DNA of 64,000 nucleotides from Nocardioides sp. Root682 (GCF_001427795.1 NZ_LMHJ01000001.1:2133664-2197663); one strand, 5' to 3'; positions 17,516 to 26,225 are shown, counted from the stretch's first letter. Notes: generated from the letters alone by a model not told the origin. Made by a program: numbers and translations.

Positions 17516-18557
17516 AGTTGCCTCCGCGAGCTGAGCCGTAGCGCGGGCAGTCGGCGCGGGTGTAGTCGCCCGGACCGGTCAGCTGGACGTAGCCCTCGAC
17601 GCGGGCGTAGCCGTCCTCCAGGACCGAGGAGAGCTTCTTCGAGACCGTGCCGGTCTCCAGCAACGTGTCGCGCAGGCCCCCACGCTCGTCGTACAGCGCG
17701 TCGACCAGGGTCACCGACAGCGACAGCGCACGGAGATAGTCGCTCTCGTGGGTGACGAGGAGCTTGTTGGCCTCCTGCGTCAGTGCGAGACCGCTGTCGA
17801 GCACCGTGGTGAGCTGCTCGCGCCGATCGATCAGGTTGTCGAGGCTGAACAGGGCGTCGTCCGTCGCGTCCAGCAGCTCCGGGGCGTTGCGGGCCACGGC
17901 ATCGAGGTTCACCGCGAGCAGGCGCAGGTCCCCGCGAAGGCGCGGGATCAGCGGGGCGAACCTGGTCGTGTAGGCGTTCAGCGTGTCGAACGCGACGCCC
18001 AGGTCGTCGCCGCGTCCGTCGAGCACCGTCGACAGCGTGTGCAGGGCGGTCGCGAGCTCGGCCGGGCCGAGCGCGTCGACGAGGGTGTCGATGCTGTCGA
18101 GGGCAGTCTGGAGCTCGAGGGTCTTCGCCGAGGTGTCCTGGACGATGGTGCTGTCCGCCTTGATCGGGTCACCGGCCTGCTCGCCGCGAGGCACGACGAG
18201 GTCGACGTACGACGTCCCGAACACCGAAGCGGGAAGGACCCGGACGCGCACTCCGCCCGGGATCTTGTCGACCTGGTCCTTGTCGAGCTCCAGCCCGAGG
18301 CGCACCTGCCGGGCGTCGCCCTCGACGGAGATCACCTTGCCGACCACCATGCCGCGCATCTTGACGTCGACACCGCCGCGGATGGCGCCGCCGGCGGACT
18401 CGAGCTGGGCGGTGACGGGCACCCGGTCGGAGAACGAACCGTTGAGCTTCAGGTTCAGCACGACCACCATCGCGACCATGACACCGAGCACGACGGCACC
18501 CTGGAGCGCGAGCTCGTGACGGGACGGCTCTCCCTGGTGGGAACGGAAGATCGCCAC
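17508..18557 (-). CDS. Mce family protein, MceA position
   Basis: This is the first MCE subunit after the two permeases, 349 residues from a GTG at 18557. The membrane anchor is near residues 19-39 (GAVVLGVMVAMVVVLNLKLN), and the MCE domain (about 45-120) includes GGVDVKMRGMVVGKVISV and FGTSYVDLVVP. The helical region is followed by a short Cys-containing C-terminus (DCPRYGSARGGNCG). It starts 2 bp after the yrbEB stop. Substrate cannot be deduced: no sterol-degradation genes or KstR-like sites were seen, although a KstD-like flavoprotein lies about 20 kb away. Confidence 0.87.
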   Translation of the reverse strand: MAIFRSHQGEPSRHELALQGAVVLGVMVAMVVVLNLKLNGSFSDRVPVTAQLESAGGAIRGGVDVKMRGMVVGKVISVEGDARQVRLGLELDKDQVDKIPGGVRVRVLPASVFGTSYVDLVVPRGEQAGDPIKADSTIVQDTSAKTLELQTALDSIDTLVDALGPAELATALHTLSTVLDGRGDDLGVAFDTLNAYTTRFAPLIPRLRGDLRLLAVNLDAVARNAPELLDATDDALFSLDNLIDRREQLTTVLDSGLALTQEANKLLVTHESDYLRALSLSVTLVDALYDERGGLRDTLLETGTVSKKLSSVLEDGYARVEGYVQLTGPGDYTRADCPRYGSARGGNCG

Positions 18558-18559
18558 GA

Positions 18560-19435
18560 CTACCCCGAGATCCTGATGCCGGGGTCGGTTCCGTAGAAGA
18601 ACAACGTGAACAGCATGTCGATCAGGATCACCGTGACGATGCTGGCCCGGATGGCACGTCCGGTCGCCTCACCGACGCCGGCCGGTCCTGGCGGAGCGGT
18701 CATGCCGTACCAGCAGTGGATCAACGCCACCATCAGCGTGAAGACGAGGATCTTGATCGTCGAGATGAGCAGGTCACGACTCGACAGGAACTGCCCGAAG
18801 TAGTGGTCGTAGGTCCCGCCCGACTGGCCGAACAGGATCGTCACCACGGACCTCGACGCGATCCACGAGCCGATCAGCCCGATGAAGTAGAGCGGCAGGA
18901 TGGCGGTCATGGTGGCGGTCACGCGGGTGGCCACGAGGTACTGGATCGGCGGCACCGCCATCACCTCGAGGGCGTCGATCTCCTCGTGGAGCTTCATCGA
19001 GCCCAGCTGCGAGGTGAAGCGACAGCCGACCTGCGAGGCGAGCGCGAGCGACGCGATCAGCGGCGCGAGCTCGCGGGTGCTGACGCCGGCATTGATGGCT
19101 CCGGTGAGCGGACCGAGGCTCAGCAGCTCGAGCCCGCTGAAGCCCTCGATGCCGAGCGAGGTGCCGGCGGCGACGGACAGCAGGACCATGATGCCGATGG
19201 TGCCGCCGCCGACGAGGAGCGCGCCGGTACCCCAGGCGATGTCGGTCAGCTGACGGAGGTACTCCGTCGGATAGCGCTTGAGCGTGGCCGGCACGGATGC
19301 CAGGACCCGCGCACTGAAGAATCCGAACGACCCCAGCCGGGCCAGGATGTCGAGTGCGCCGTCGGCGACGCTGACGACGCGGTCCCCGACGGCGCGACCG
19401 AAGCCACCCCGGCCCAGGCCGGTGACGGTGGCCAT
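18560..19435 (-). CDS. MlaE/YrbE-family ABC permease, YrbEB
   Basis: This 291-residue integral membrane permease is the second YrbE of the Mce importer. It has about five or six hydrophobic segments and the MlaE signature region with the charged coupling loop LGSMKLHEEIDALEVMAVPP near residues 150-170, which contacts the ATPase (Mkl/MceG). The ATPase gene is not in this window, as is usual for actinobacteria, where it is encoded elsewhere. The ATG at 19435 shares one base with the stop of yrbEA. Hydrophobic C-terminus: VILIDMLFTLFFYGTDP. Confidence 0.9.
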   Translation of the reverse strand: MATVTGLGRGGFGRAVGDRVVSVADGALDILARLGSFGFFSARVLASVPATLKRYPTEYLRQLTDIAWGTGALLVGGGTIGIMVLLSVAAGTSLGIEGFSGLELLSLGPLTGAINAGVSTRELAPLIASLALASQVGCRFTSQLGSMKLHEEIDALEVMAVPPIQYLVATRVTATMTAILPLYFIGLIGSWIASRSVVTILFGQSGGTYDHYFGQFLSSRDLLISTIKILVFTLMVALIHCWYGMTAPPGPAGVGEATGRAIRASIVTVILIDMLFTLFFYGTDPGIRISG

Positions 19436-20304
19436 CAGACGAGCCTCTGCGGGACGAGCATCACGTAGACCTGGGTGACCCCCACGTTGACCAGCGCGAG
19501 CAGGATCACGCTGAGCACGACGGACTGGTTGACCGCGTCGGAGACACCCTTCGGTCCACCGCGCGCATTGAGCCCCTTGTGGGCGGAGACCATCACCGCG
19601 ATGAAGCCGAAGATCGCGGACTTGAGGACCGCCATCACCAGGTCGAGGGTCTGTCCGAACGAGATGAAGGCGCCGAGGTAGGTGCCGGAGCTGACGGCAC
19701 CGGAACCCACGACGAGGACGTAGCCGGTCATGATGGCGGTGGTCGCCACCACCGCGCTGAGACAGACGCCGACGAGCACAGCGGCGACCAGGCGCGGGGC
19801 CACCAGTCGCTCGACCGGCGAGATGCCCATGACCATCAGGGCGTCGATCTCCTCGCGAACGGTGCGCGCACCCAGGTCGGCCGTGACCGCGGCGCCGACC
19901 ACGCCCGCGATCATGATGGCCGCGACGAGCGGGGCCGCCTGCCGCATGACACCGATCGCGTTGACGGCGCCGATGAAGGAGTTGGCCCCGATCTGGCCGG
20001 CGACTCCACCGACCTGGACCGACACGATCACCCCGAAGGGCACGGAGACCAGGATCGTGGGCAGCAGGGAGACCCGCGCCATGAACCAGGCCTGGAGGAA
20101 GAACTCGTCCCACGAGAACGTGCGGCCCAGGATGCCGGTGATCGCGGCGATCGTGGAGTCCCAGCCAAGGACGACGATCTCACCGGCGGTGTTGATGCCG
20201 GTCGTCGCGTGGTCGACGAGGAAGTCGACAGCGTCCCGGGCGCCCGTCACCGCACTCGCCACGACCCCACCTGCCTGATCTCGCGCGCCACTGGCCACCC
20301 CCAT
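19435..20304 (-). CDS. MlaE/YrbE-family ABC permease, YrbEA
   Basis: This 289-residue permease is the first gene of the mce operon. An amphipathic N-terminus is followed by the MlaE domain. The coupling-loop motif LGARTVREEIDALMVMGISP lies near residues 145-165, the same position as in its partner. The order YrbEA-YrbEB-MceA-F is the canonical actinobacterial arrangement. The ATG at 20304 is preceded by AAGG. The roughly 120-bp upstream gap contains a terminator for the lipoprotein gene before it, so the operon promoter probably lies between 20305 and 20380. Confidence 0.9.
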   Translation of the reverse strand: MGVASGARDQAGGVVASAVTGARDAVDFLVDHATTGINTAGEIVVLGWDSTIAAITGILGRTFSWDEFFLQAWFMARVSLLPTILVSVPFGVIVSVQVGGVAGQIGANSFIGAVNAIGVMRQAAPLVAAIMIAGVVGAAVTADLGARTVREEIDALMVMGISPVERLVAPRLVAAVLVGVCLSAVVATTAIMTGYVLVVGSGAVSSGTYLGAFISFGQTLDLVMAVLKSAIFGFIAVMVSAHKGLNARGGPKGVSDAVNQSVVLSVILLALVNVGVTQVYVMLVPQRLV

Positions 20305-20381
20305 GGATGTGAGCCTTAACAGATGCTAAGACCAGGACAGGACCATAGCCGACGCGAGACCACCTGTGACCCGTCTCACCG

Positions 20382-20409
20382 AAAAATCCCACGGGCGGCG
20401 ATCCGCCCG
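20382..20409 (-). terminator. rho-independent terminator after the lipoprotein gene
   Basis: Read on the minus strand, a 7-bp GC stem (CGGGCGG / CCGCCCG, loop of 4) at 20392-20409 is followed by GTGGGATTTTT. It begins within 20 bases of the lipoprotein stop codon and would separate that transcript from the mce operon. Confidence 0.65.
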
Positions 20410-20428
20410 GGAAGTCACCGGGAAGTCA
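20407..20428. repeat. 11-bp tandem duplication at the lipoprotein stop codon
   Basis: CCGGGAAGTCA occurs twice head to tail (20407-20417 and 20418-20428). The second copy contains the TGA stop of the lipoprotein gene (as TCA on this strand) and the first copy overlaps the terminator stem. A recent slippage duplication is the simplest reading. Confidence 0.7.
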
Positions 20429-21229
20429 CTTGCCCTGCTGGCGCCGCAGCTGCTCGAGCTTCTCCAGCGTGATCAGCTGCCGGGCCGGGGGAGGCTCGAT
20501 CGCGACCGCCGCGTCCCAGTCGACCCAGGTGAACTGGGCGCCGCCGGTGCCGATGTCGTTGGAGCGGCGAACGATCCGACCGGACTCGTCGAACCAGAAT
20601 TCCGTGACGTCGACGCCGCTGCTCGCGTCGGTCGCGCTCGCGTCGGTCGCGCTCGCGTCGGTCGCGCTCACAGCCGGTTCCGCCACGACCTGGTAGCGCC
20701 GCGTCGGCACGTCGCCGACCAGGTCCTCGCCGCTGAACCGGACCTCGGTGATGGCGTCACGCAACAGGTCTGTCTGCCCACGCGGGTCCGCCTCCTGCAT
20801 CACGGCCCCGGCCAGGTCTGCGTCCTCCGCCCCGATGTCGACCCAGAGCCCACGGGACTCCGGGACCGACATGTAGGCGGTGTCCCCCACGGTGCGCAGC
20901 CTGATCCAGCCGCCCTTGACCTGCCAGTCGGTGATCTTGACGTCGACGTTCATCCCGCTGTCGACGTACTCGACGACCCCACTTCCGTTCAGCGGGGTCG
21001 GGCCCTGCACCTCGAACGCGACCCGGGCCGAGGCGTCCTGGTCGAAGCTCGCCTCGATCAGGTCGACGAAGGCATCGACGTCGACGCGCTCACCCTTGGC
21101 CGCGTCCCCCGGCTTCGACAGTCCGGGGCCGGGATCGTCCTTGCCGCAGCCGGCGAGACCGGAGACCGCCACGATGACCGCGGCCAGCGTGGCGCCGAGC
21201 CGCACGGCCGGACGCACCTGTCGTGTCAT
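20426..21229 (-). CDS. LppX/LprG-like lipoprotein
   Basis: This 267-residue exported lipoprotein has signal peptide residues 1-28 with lipobox LAGC. The mature domain shows the beta-rich pattern of the LolA-like LppX/LprA/F/G family (VDVDAFVDLIEASFDQDASARVAF, GGWIRLRTVGDTAYMSVPE), whose mycobacterial members bind and carry acylated lipids across the envelope. It carries a five-residue repeat, ATDAS three times, encoded by a 15-bp tandem repeat. It sits between a coupled TetR gene (overlap 21226-21229) and the mce operon, suggesting a role in the same lipid traffic. Confidence 0.75.
   Translation of the reverse strand: MTRQVRPAVRLGATLAAVIVAVSGLAGCGKDDPGPGLSKPGDAAKGERVDVDAFVDLIEASFDQDASARVAFEVQGPTPLNGSGVVEYVDSGMNVDVKITDWQVKGGWIRLRTVGDTAYMSVPESRGLWVDIGAEDADLAGAVMQEADPRGQTDLLRDAITEVRFSGEDLVGDVPTRRYQVVAEPAVSATDASATDASATDASSGVDVTEFWFDESGRIVRRSNDIGTGGAQFTWVDWDAAVAIEPPPARQLITLEKLEQLRRQQGK
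20621..20665. repeat. 15-bp tandem repeat, three copies, in the lipoprotein gene
   Basis: The unit GCTCGCGTCGGTCGC occurs three times without mismatch (20621-20635, 20636-20650, 20651-20665). The length is a multiple of three, so the repeat adds ATDAS units to a surface loop without shifting the frame and could vary between strains. Confidence 0.85.
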
Positions 21230-21822
21230 TGCGCGACCTCGGGCGCGAGCTCGATGAGCGTCGCGAGCGCCTTGCAGAGCACGAGGTGCACGTGGTCACG
21301 GTCGAGCCGCCCGGTCTCCAGCCACTCGCGCAGCGCCTGCCAGGTGAGCTCGCCGAAACAGGCGACCAGGGCCCGGGTGGCGGGCGTCGCCTGCTCCGGG
21401 TCGCGGGTCACGGACGCCAGCACGCTGTCGATGGTGGCCTCGTTCATCTCACGCAGGTGGCCGCGGACCACCGGGTCACTGTGCGATCCGGAGTGCACCG
21501 GCCGCAGGGCCAGGTAGGACTCACGATTGACCTCGATCCGGCTCAGCCACACGTCGATCACCTCCGAGATCGACGCAGCGAGATCCTCCGACCCGCGGAC
21601 CCCCGCCAACGTCGGCAGGGTGGGCGTGCGCACCGTCTGGTTCAGCACGGCCAGATAGAGGTCCCTCTTCGAGCCGAACTCGTGATAGATCCAGCCCCGG
21701 TTGACGTCAGCCTCGGTGGCGATCGCCACCGTCGACACCTTGTCGTAGTCAGTGCTGGCGAAGTGGCGCGACGCGGCCCGCAGGATCCGTTCGCGCCTGT
21801 CGGTGCCGACATCGGTGGACAT
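21226..21822 (-). CDS. TetR family transcriptional regulator
   Basis: This 198-residue regulator has an N-terminal helix-turn-helix (DRRERILRAASRHFASTDYD, VSTVAIATEADVNRGWIYHEF, residues 8-55) typical of TetR and a C-terminal ligand-binding domain. The ATG at 21822 is chosen over an in-frame GTG two codons earlier. Its stop overlaps the start of the LppX-like lipoprotein gene as ATGA, so regulator and lipoprotein are co-expressed. It may control this pair or the mce operon downstream. No clear operator was found immediately upstream. Confidence 0.85.
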   Translation of the reverse strand: MSTDVGTDRRERILRAASRHFASTDYDKVSTVAIATEADVNRGWIYHEFGSKRDLYLAVLNQTVRTPTLPTLAGVRGSEDLAASISEVIDVWLSRIEVNRESYLALRPVHSGSHSDPVVRGHLREMNEATIDSVLASVTRDPEQATPATRALVACFGELTWQALREWLETGRLDRDHVHLVLCKALATLIELAPEVAQ

Positions 21823-21870
21823 GGCCACAAGGTACAGGCTGGCCGGACAGGTGCTAACGCCGTGCCCGGC

Positions 21871-22470
21871 CTAGTACTCGCTCCCCATCAGGGGCACCAG
21901 GTAGGCGGCCGCGAAGGCGCGCGTCGCGGCGTCGTCGTGCATCGGGATCCTGCCCTCCGGCGCGAGCACGAGGCTCAGCGCGAGCCTCGCCTCGATCTCG
22001 GCGACGATGTCCGCGTCGGCGCCGAGGTAGCGGCCCTGCGCCTGCAACTCGCGGATCCAGCCGGCGAGGTAGTCGCGGGCACCCGCCATGATCTGGTCGA
22101 GCAGGTCCCCGGGCGCCACGGCTTCCCCGTCACGCTCGTTCTCACCGCGCAACAGCCGGACCAGCAGGGGCCGCTCCGTGACGGCGTGCGCGAAGGCCGT
22201 GAAGCCGGCCGCCGCCTGTTCCTCGACCGCGCCCGGCCCCGCCAGCGCCGCGTCCACCGCCGCGATGACGGTGGTGGCTTCACGCAGGATCACCGCGCGC
22301 ACCAGCTGCGCCTTGCGCGGGAAGCGCCGGTAGACCGTTGCCACGCCGAGGTCGGCGGCGGCGGCCACCTCGTTCATCGTCGTACGACGCACGCCGTGAT
22401 CGGAGAACAGGGACAGCCCGGCGTCCAGGATGCGCGCACTGGCGGCATCGGCGGGATCGGCGAGCTCCAT
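21871..22470 (-). CDS. TetR family transcriptional regulator, divergent from the P450 operon
   Basis: This is a 199-residue TetR protein. The HTH is at residues 10-55 (ILDAGLSLFSDHGVRRTTMN, VAAAADLGVATVYRRFPRK) and the C-terminal domain is Ala/Leu-rich and helical. The ATG at 22470 fits the divergent promoter arrangement. It faces an ALDH-SDR-P450 operon across 77 bp that contains a perfect 9-bp inverted repeat at 22500-22530. TetR regulators commonly repress divergent operons in this way. A TetR next to an SDR and CYP136 is also the arrangement of the M. tuberculosis Rv3057c-Rv3059 locus (recalled). Confidence 0.87.
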   Translation of the reverse strand: MELADPADAASARILDAGLSLFSDHGVRRTTMNEVAAAADLGVATVYRRFPRKAQLVRAVILREATTVIAAVDAALAGPGAVEEQAAAGFTAFAHAVTERPLLVRLLRGENERDGEAVAPGDLLDQIMAGARDYLAGWIRELQAQGRYLGADADIVAEIEARLALSLVLAPEGRIPMHDDAATRAFAAAYLVPLMGSEY

Positions 22471-22499
22471 GGTGGAGACCCTAGTGCCGCGGCGACTCC

Positions 22500-22530
22500 G
22501 GTGATAGATTCGAGAGCAGTTTCTATCACC
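22500..22530. promoter_or_regulatory. candidate TetR operator in the divergent promoter
   Basis: GGTGATAGA (22500-22508) and TCTATCACC (22522-22530) form a perfect 9-bp inverted repeat with a 13-base spacer, centred between the TetR start (22470) and the ALDH start (22548). Its position would let one bound regulator control both directions. Confidence 0.7.
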
Positions 22531-22547
22531 CTCAACGTGGAGGTCCC

Positions 22548-23930
22548 ATGTCGACAGAGCCCGCCGAAACGCTGGTCGCCCGGCTCCGAGAGACGTTCGA
22601 CAGCGGTCGGACCCGTGACCTGGACTGGCGCCGCGACCAGCTCGGGGTACTCGCACGGATGCTGAGGGAGAACGAGGAGGCGCTCCTGGCCGCGCTTGCC
22701 GAGGACCTCGGCAAGCCGCGCTTCGAGGCGTGGGCAGGGGACGTCGCGTCCTCGGCCTCGGAGGCCGACCACCTGCGCAAGCACCTGGGCAGCTGGGCCA
22801 AGGACTCCTCGGCTCGCCTGCCGCTGCCGTTCCTTCCGGGCCGCGCGAGCATTCGGCACGAACCGCGCGGCGTGGTGCTCGTCATCGCCCCCTGGAACTA
22901 CCCGGTCTACCTCCTCGCGACGCCCCTCGCTGCAGCCCTGGCGGCGGGCAACGCCGTCGTCTGCAAGCCGTCCGAGCTGGCGCCCGCCACATCGGCGCTG
23001 GTCACGAAGCTGGCCGGCGAGTACCTCGACCCGAGCGCCGTCGCGTTCGTCGAGGGCGGTGTCGAGGACACGACCGCGCTGCTGGAGCAGAAGTTCGACC
23101 ACATCCTCTACACCGGCAACGGGACGGTCGGGCGCATCGTCGCCTCGGCCGCGGCGCGCCACCTCACGCCGACCACGCTCGAGCTCGGCGGCAAGAGCCC
23201 CGCGATCGTGGACCGTGACGCCAACCTGAAGCAGGCCGCCAGCCGGATCGCGTTCGCCAAGTGGTCCAACGCCGGACAGACCTGCATTGCCGTCGACCAC
23301 GTGTGGGTCCACCACGACGTGCACGACGAGCTCGTCGAGCGCCTGGCGACCGAGGTGCGCGAGCGCTACGGCGACGACCCGAAGCAGAGCCCGGACTTCG
23401 GCCGCATCGTCAACGAGCGGCACACTGCCCGGATCGCTGGTCTGATCGACGCCGGTGGCTACGACGAGGTCGCCGTCGGGGGCGACGTCGACCTCGCGGG
23501 TCGGTACGTCGCACCGACCGTCCTCACCGGCGTCAAGCCCGATGCCGCCGTGATGGGCGAGGAGATCTTCGGACCGGTCCTGCCGGTGCTCGGCTTCGCC
23601 GACATCAGCGAGCCGATCGCCCACATCAACAAGGGCGACCACCCGCTCGCCCTCTACGTCTTCTCGCGCCACAACGCCGACCGGGTCCTGGGCGCCACGA
23701 CGTCCGGTGGCGCCTGCGTGAACGACACGATGATGCAGGTCTTCCCACCGTCGCTCCCCTTCGGCGGCGTCGGCGAGAGCGGGTACGGCGCGTACCACGG
23801 CAAGTGGGGCTTCGAGACGTTCAGCCACCGGCGAGCGGTCTACCGCCGTCCGGGGTTCTTCGTCGAGCCGGCGCTCGCCAAGGCGCCGTACACCGACCTC
23901 AAGCAGCGGCTCGCCCGCTTCGTCTACTGA
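22548..23930 (+). CDS. aldehyde dehydrogenase (class 3-like)
   Basis: This 460-residue NAD(P)-dependent dehydrogenase oxidises aldehydes to acids. Active-site features are visible: the APWNYP motif (Asn117), general base Glu212 in LELGGKSP, and nucleophile Cys246 in NAGQTC. The short N-terminus and overall length fit the ALDH3/coniferyl aldehyde dehydrogenase branch. The start is well supported by GGAGG 5 bases before the ATG. It is the first gene of an operon with an SDR and a P450; a plausible joint role is stepwise hydroxylation and oxidation of a hydrophobic alcohol or aldehyde. Confidence 0.9.
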   Translation: MSTEPAETLVARLRETFDSGRTRDLDWRRDQLGVLARMLRENEEALLAALAEDLGKPRFEAWAGDVASSASEADHLRKHLGSWAKDSSARLPLPFLPGRASIRHEPRGVVLVIAPWNYPVYLLATPLAAALAAGNAVVCKPSELAPATSALVTKLAGEYLDPSAVAFVEGGVEDTTALLEQKFDHILYTGNGTVGRIVASAAARHLTPTTLELGGKSPAIVDRDANLKQAASRIAFAKWSNAGQTCIAVDHVWVHHDVHDELVERLATEVRERYGDDPKQSPDFGRIVNERHTARIAGLIDAGGYDEVAVGGDVDLAGRYVAPTVLTGVKPDAAVMGEEIFGPVLPVLGFADISEPIAHINKGDHPLALYVFSRHNADRVLGATTSGGACVNDTMMQVFPPSLPFGGVGESGYGAYHGKWGFETFSHRRAVYRRPGFFVEPALAKAPYTDLKQRLARFVY

Positions 23931-23952
23931 TTCCACGGCCCAGGAGAACACC

Positions 23953-24792
23953 ATGAGCAAGCGACTCACCGGCCGTGTCGTGGCCATCACCGGCGCCGGA
24001 CGGGGCATCGGCGCCGCGACGGCGGAAGCCCTCGTCGCCGAGGGCGCGAGCGTCGCCATCGGCGACATCGACCTCGACATCGCCAAGGCGACAGCCGAGC
24101 GCATCGGCGGCGGCACACTCGCGCTCCCCCTCGACGTGACGTCAGCAGAGAGTGTGACCAGCTTCCTCGACACGGTCGAGTCGACGCTGGGTCCGATCGA
24201 CGTCTATATCAACAACGCCGGCGTGATGCCGCTGTCGGCCCTCCTGGACGAGGACGACGCCACCATCGACCGGATCTTCGCCATCAACACGCGGGCGATG
24301 ATCCACGGCACCCGCGAGGCGGCCCGGCGGATGCTCCCCCGCGGACGCGGCCACATCGTCAACGTCGCCTCCACCGCCGGCAAGGCAGGGATCGCGGGCA
24401 GCGCGACGTACAGCGCGTCGAAGGCAGCCGTCATCCAGTACACCGAGAGCGCCTACGCCGAGCTGCACCCCCGGGGACTCGACTTCTCGGTGGTGATGCC
24501 CGGGATCACCCGGACCGAGCTGACGGCCGGGGTCGAGGACATGCCGGCGTTCCGGGCGATCACGCCGGAGTCGGTGGCGAACGCGATCGTCGCCACCGTG
24601 GCCAAGCCCCGCTTCGAGGTCTACGTGCCGTCGTCGGCACGACCGCTGCTCAACGTGACGCGTCTGCTCCCGTTCTCCGTCGGCCAGTGGATCGGCAAGA
24701 AGATGGGCGCCGACCACGTGTTCATGGACGCGCTCGACCGGCCCGAGCGCTCGACGTACGAGGCGCGAGCGACAGGCAAGGACGAACAGTGA
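23953..24792 (+). CDS. short-chain dehydrogenase/reductase (SDR)
   Basis: This is a 279-residue classical SDR with cofactor motif TGAGRGIG at residues 13-20, NNAGV near 90, catalytic Ser (NVASTAG) and YSASK near 155-160. The C-terminal extension (TRLLPFSVGQWIGKKMGADH) is longer than in minimal SDRs and resembles mycobacterial Rv3057c-like proteins. AGGAGA precedes the ATG. Its stop overlaps the P450 start as GTGA, so the two are translationally coupled. The substrate is unknown; an alcohol made by the P450 is a reasonable guess. Confidence 0.9.
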   Translation: MSKRLTGRVVAITGAGRGIGAATAEALVAEGASVAIGDIDLDIAKATAERIGGGTLALPLDVTSAESVTSFLDTVESTLGPIDVYINNAGVMPLSALLDEDDATIDRIFAINTRAMIHGTREAARRMLPRGRGHIVNVASTAGKAGIAGSATYSASKAAVIQYTESAYAELHPRGLDFSVVMPGITRTELTAGVEDMPAFRAITPESVANAIVATVAKPRFEVYVPSSARPLLNVTRLLPFSVGQWIGKKMGADHVFMDALDRPERSTYEARATGKDEQ

Positions 24793-26225
24793 GGAGGCCG
24801 ACGCTTCTCCACTTCCCGGGCGACGCACTGCTGACGGCGGCCGGTGAGCACATCGGCACCAGGTCGGTCACCCTCGCCGAGCCCCCAGCGGGAAGCCAGC
24901 TGAAGCCGGTCCGCGGTGAGCGCGGGCTCCCGCTCATGGGAAAGACGCTGGAGATCATCCGCAACGGCTTCCACGCGGCCGAAGTGATGAACCAGAAGTA
25001 CGGCGACGTCTACTGGAGCCGCGCCTTCGCCAAGGACATCGTGTGGGCGATCGGGCCGGACGCCGTGCAGGAGGTGCTCCAGAACAAGGGCAAGGTCTAC
25101 TCGCAGTCGGGCTGGGAGTACTTCATCGGCCCGTTCTTCACCCGAGGCCTGATGCTGCTCGACGGCCAGGAGCACCTGCTGCACCGCCGGATCATGCAGG
25201 AAGCATTCGCGAGGCCCCGCCTGGTGGCCTACCAGGACCGGGTCCAGCGGATCATCGACCGGACCGTTCCGAGCTGGCCGACCGACGAGCCGATGCCGAT
25301 GTACCCCGCGGTCAAGGGCCTCTCCCTGGACGTGGCGACCGAGATCTTCATGGGCACCGAGCCCAACGACGAGACCCACGGACTCACCCAGGCCTTCATC
25401 GACGCGGTCCGCGCCGGCACCGGACTGATCCGCACCGAGGTGCCGCTGCTCCCGACCCGGTGGGGCAAGGGCCTGCAGGGACGCAGGGCGCTCGACGCGT
25501 ACTTCCGGGCGCAGATCCCCGCGAAACGGGCCTCGGACGACGACGACCTGTTCGCCGCCCTGTGCCACGTCGAGACCGAGGACGGTCTCAAGTTCACCGA
25601 CGACGACGTCGTCAACCACATGATCTTCCTGATGATGGCAGCGCACGACACCACGACGATCACCGCAACCGCGATGACCTACTACCTCGCCAAGCACCCG
25701 GAGTGGCAGGACAAGGCACGCGCCGAGTCGCTCTCGCTCGGGACGTCGGCGCCGACGATCGAGGAGCTCGAGACGCTGACCACGCTGGAGCTGGTCTTCA
25801 AGGAGGCGATGCGGCTGGTCGCTCCCGTCCCCGCCCTCGTCCGGAAGACCACCGAGGACACCGGGCTGCTCGGGCACTTCGTCCCGGAGGGCACCATCGT
25901 CGTCGTCGCACCCGGCGCCACGCACGCGCTCGGCGACCACTGGGTCAACGTCGACGACTTCGACCCGCTGCGCCACACGGATCCCCGCAACGAGCACAAG
26001 GCGCACCGCTTCGGCTACGTCCCCTTCGGCGGCGGCGCCCACAAGTGCATCGGCATGGCCTTCGGCACCAACGAGGTCAAGGCGCTGCTCCACACGATGC
26101 TGACGACCTTCGAGTTCGAGGTCCCCGCGGACTACGAGATCGAGTGGGACAACACCTCGCTGGTCATGCCGACGGACGAATTCCCGGTCACGCTGCGGCG
26201 GCTCAGCGAGCGTAGTGCTCGATGA
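24789..26225 (+). CDS. cytochrome P450, CYP136-like
   Basis: This 478-residue haem monooxygenase starts at a GTG (24789) overlapping the SDR stop as GTGA. The I-helix oxygen-activation motif MAAHDTTT, the K-helix ExxR (EAMRL), and the haem loop FGGGAHKCIG (ligand Cys420) are all intact. Several stretches (LAEPPAGSQLKPV, GPFFTRGLMLLD, LHRRIMQEAF, VNHMIFLMMAAHDT) match what I recall of mycobacterial CYP136 (Rv3059), which also lies beside an SDR and a TetR gene. Family membership rests on memory, not a search. There is no membrane anchor. Electron-transfer partners are not in the operon. The 3' end overlaps the convergent DUF445 gene by 23 bp. Confidence 0.88.
   Translation: MRRPTLLHFPGDALLTAAGEHIGTRSVTLAEPPAGSQLKPVRGERGLPLMGKTLEIIRNGFHAAEVMNQKYGDVYWSRAFAKDIVWAIGPDAVQEVLQNKGKVYSQSGWEYFIGPFFTRGLMLLDGQEHLLHRRIMQEAFARPRLVAYQDRVQRIIDRTVPSWPTDEPMPMYPAVKGLSLDVATEIFMGTEPNDETHGLTQAFIDAVRAGTGLIRTEVPLLPTRWGKGLQGRRALDAYFRAQIPAKRASDDDDLFAALCHVETEDGLKFTDDDVVNHMIFLMMAAHDTTTITATAMTYYLAKHPEWQDKARAESLSLGTSAPTIEELETLTTLELVFKEAMRLVAPVPALVRKTTEDTGLLGHFVPEGTIVVVAPGATHALGDHWVNVDDFDPLRHTDPRNEHKAHRFGYVPFGGGAHKCIGMAFGTNEVKALLHTMLTTFEFEVPADYEIEWDNTSLVMPTDEFPVTLRRLSERSAR

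Noticed and set aside
17508..20304. Assignment of the mce operon to cholesterol import (Mce4)
   Set aside because: No KstR-like site and no sterol ring-degradation genes were seen around it, so the substrate is left open.
20305..20380. GAGAC/GTCTC inverted repeat upstream of the mce operon as an operator
   Set aside because: Five-base arms 12 bases apart are expected by chance in this composition, and no regulator gene is divergent from it.
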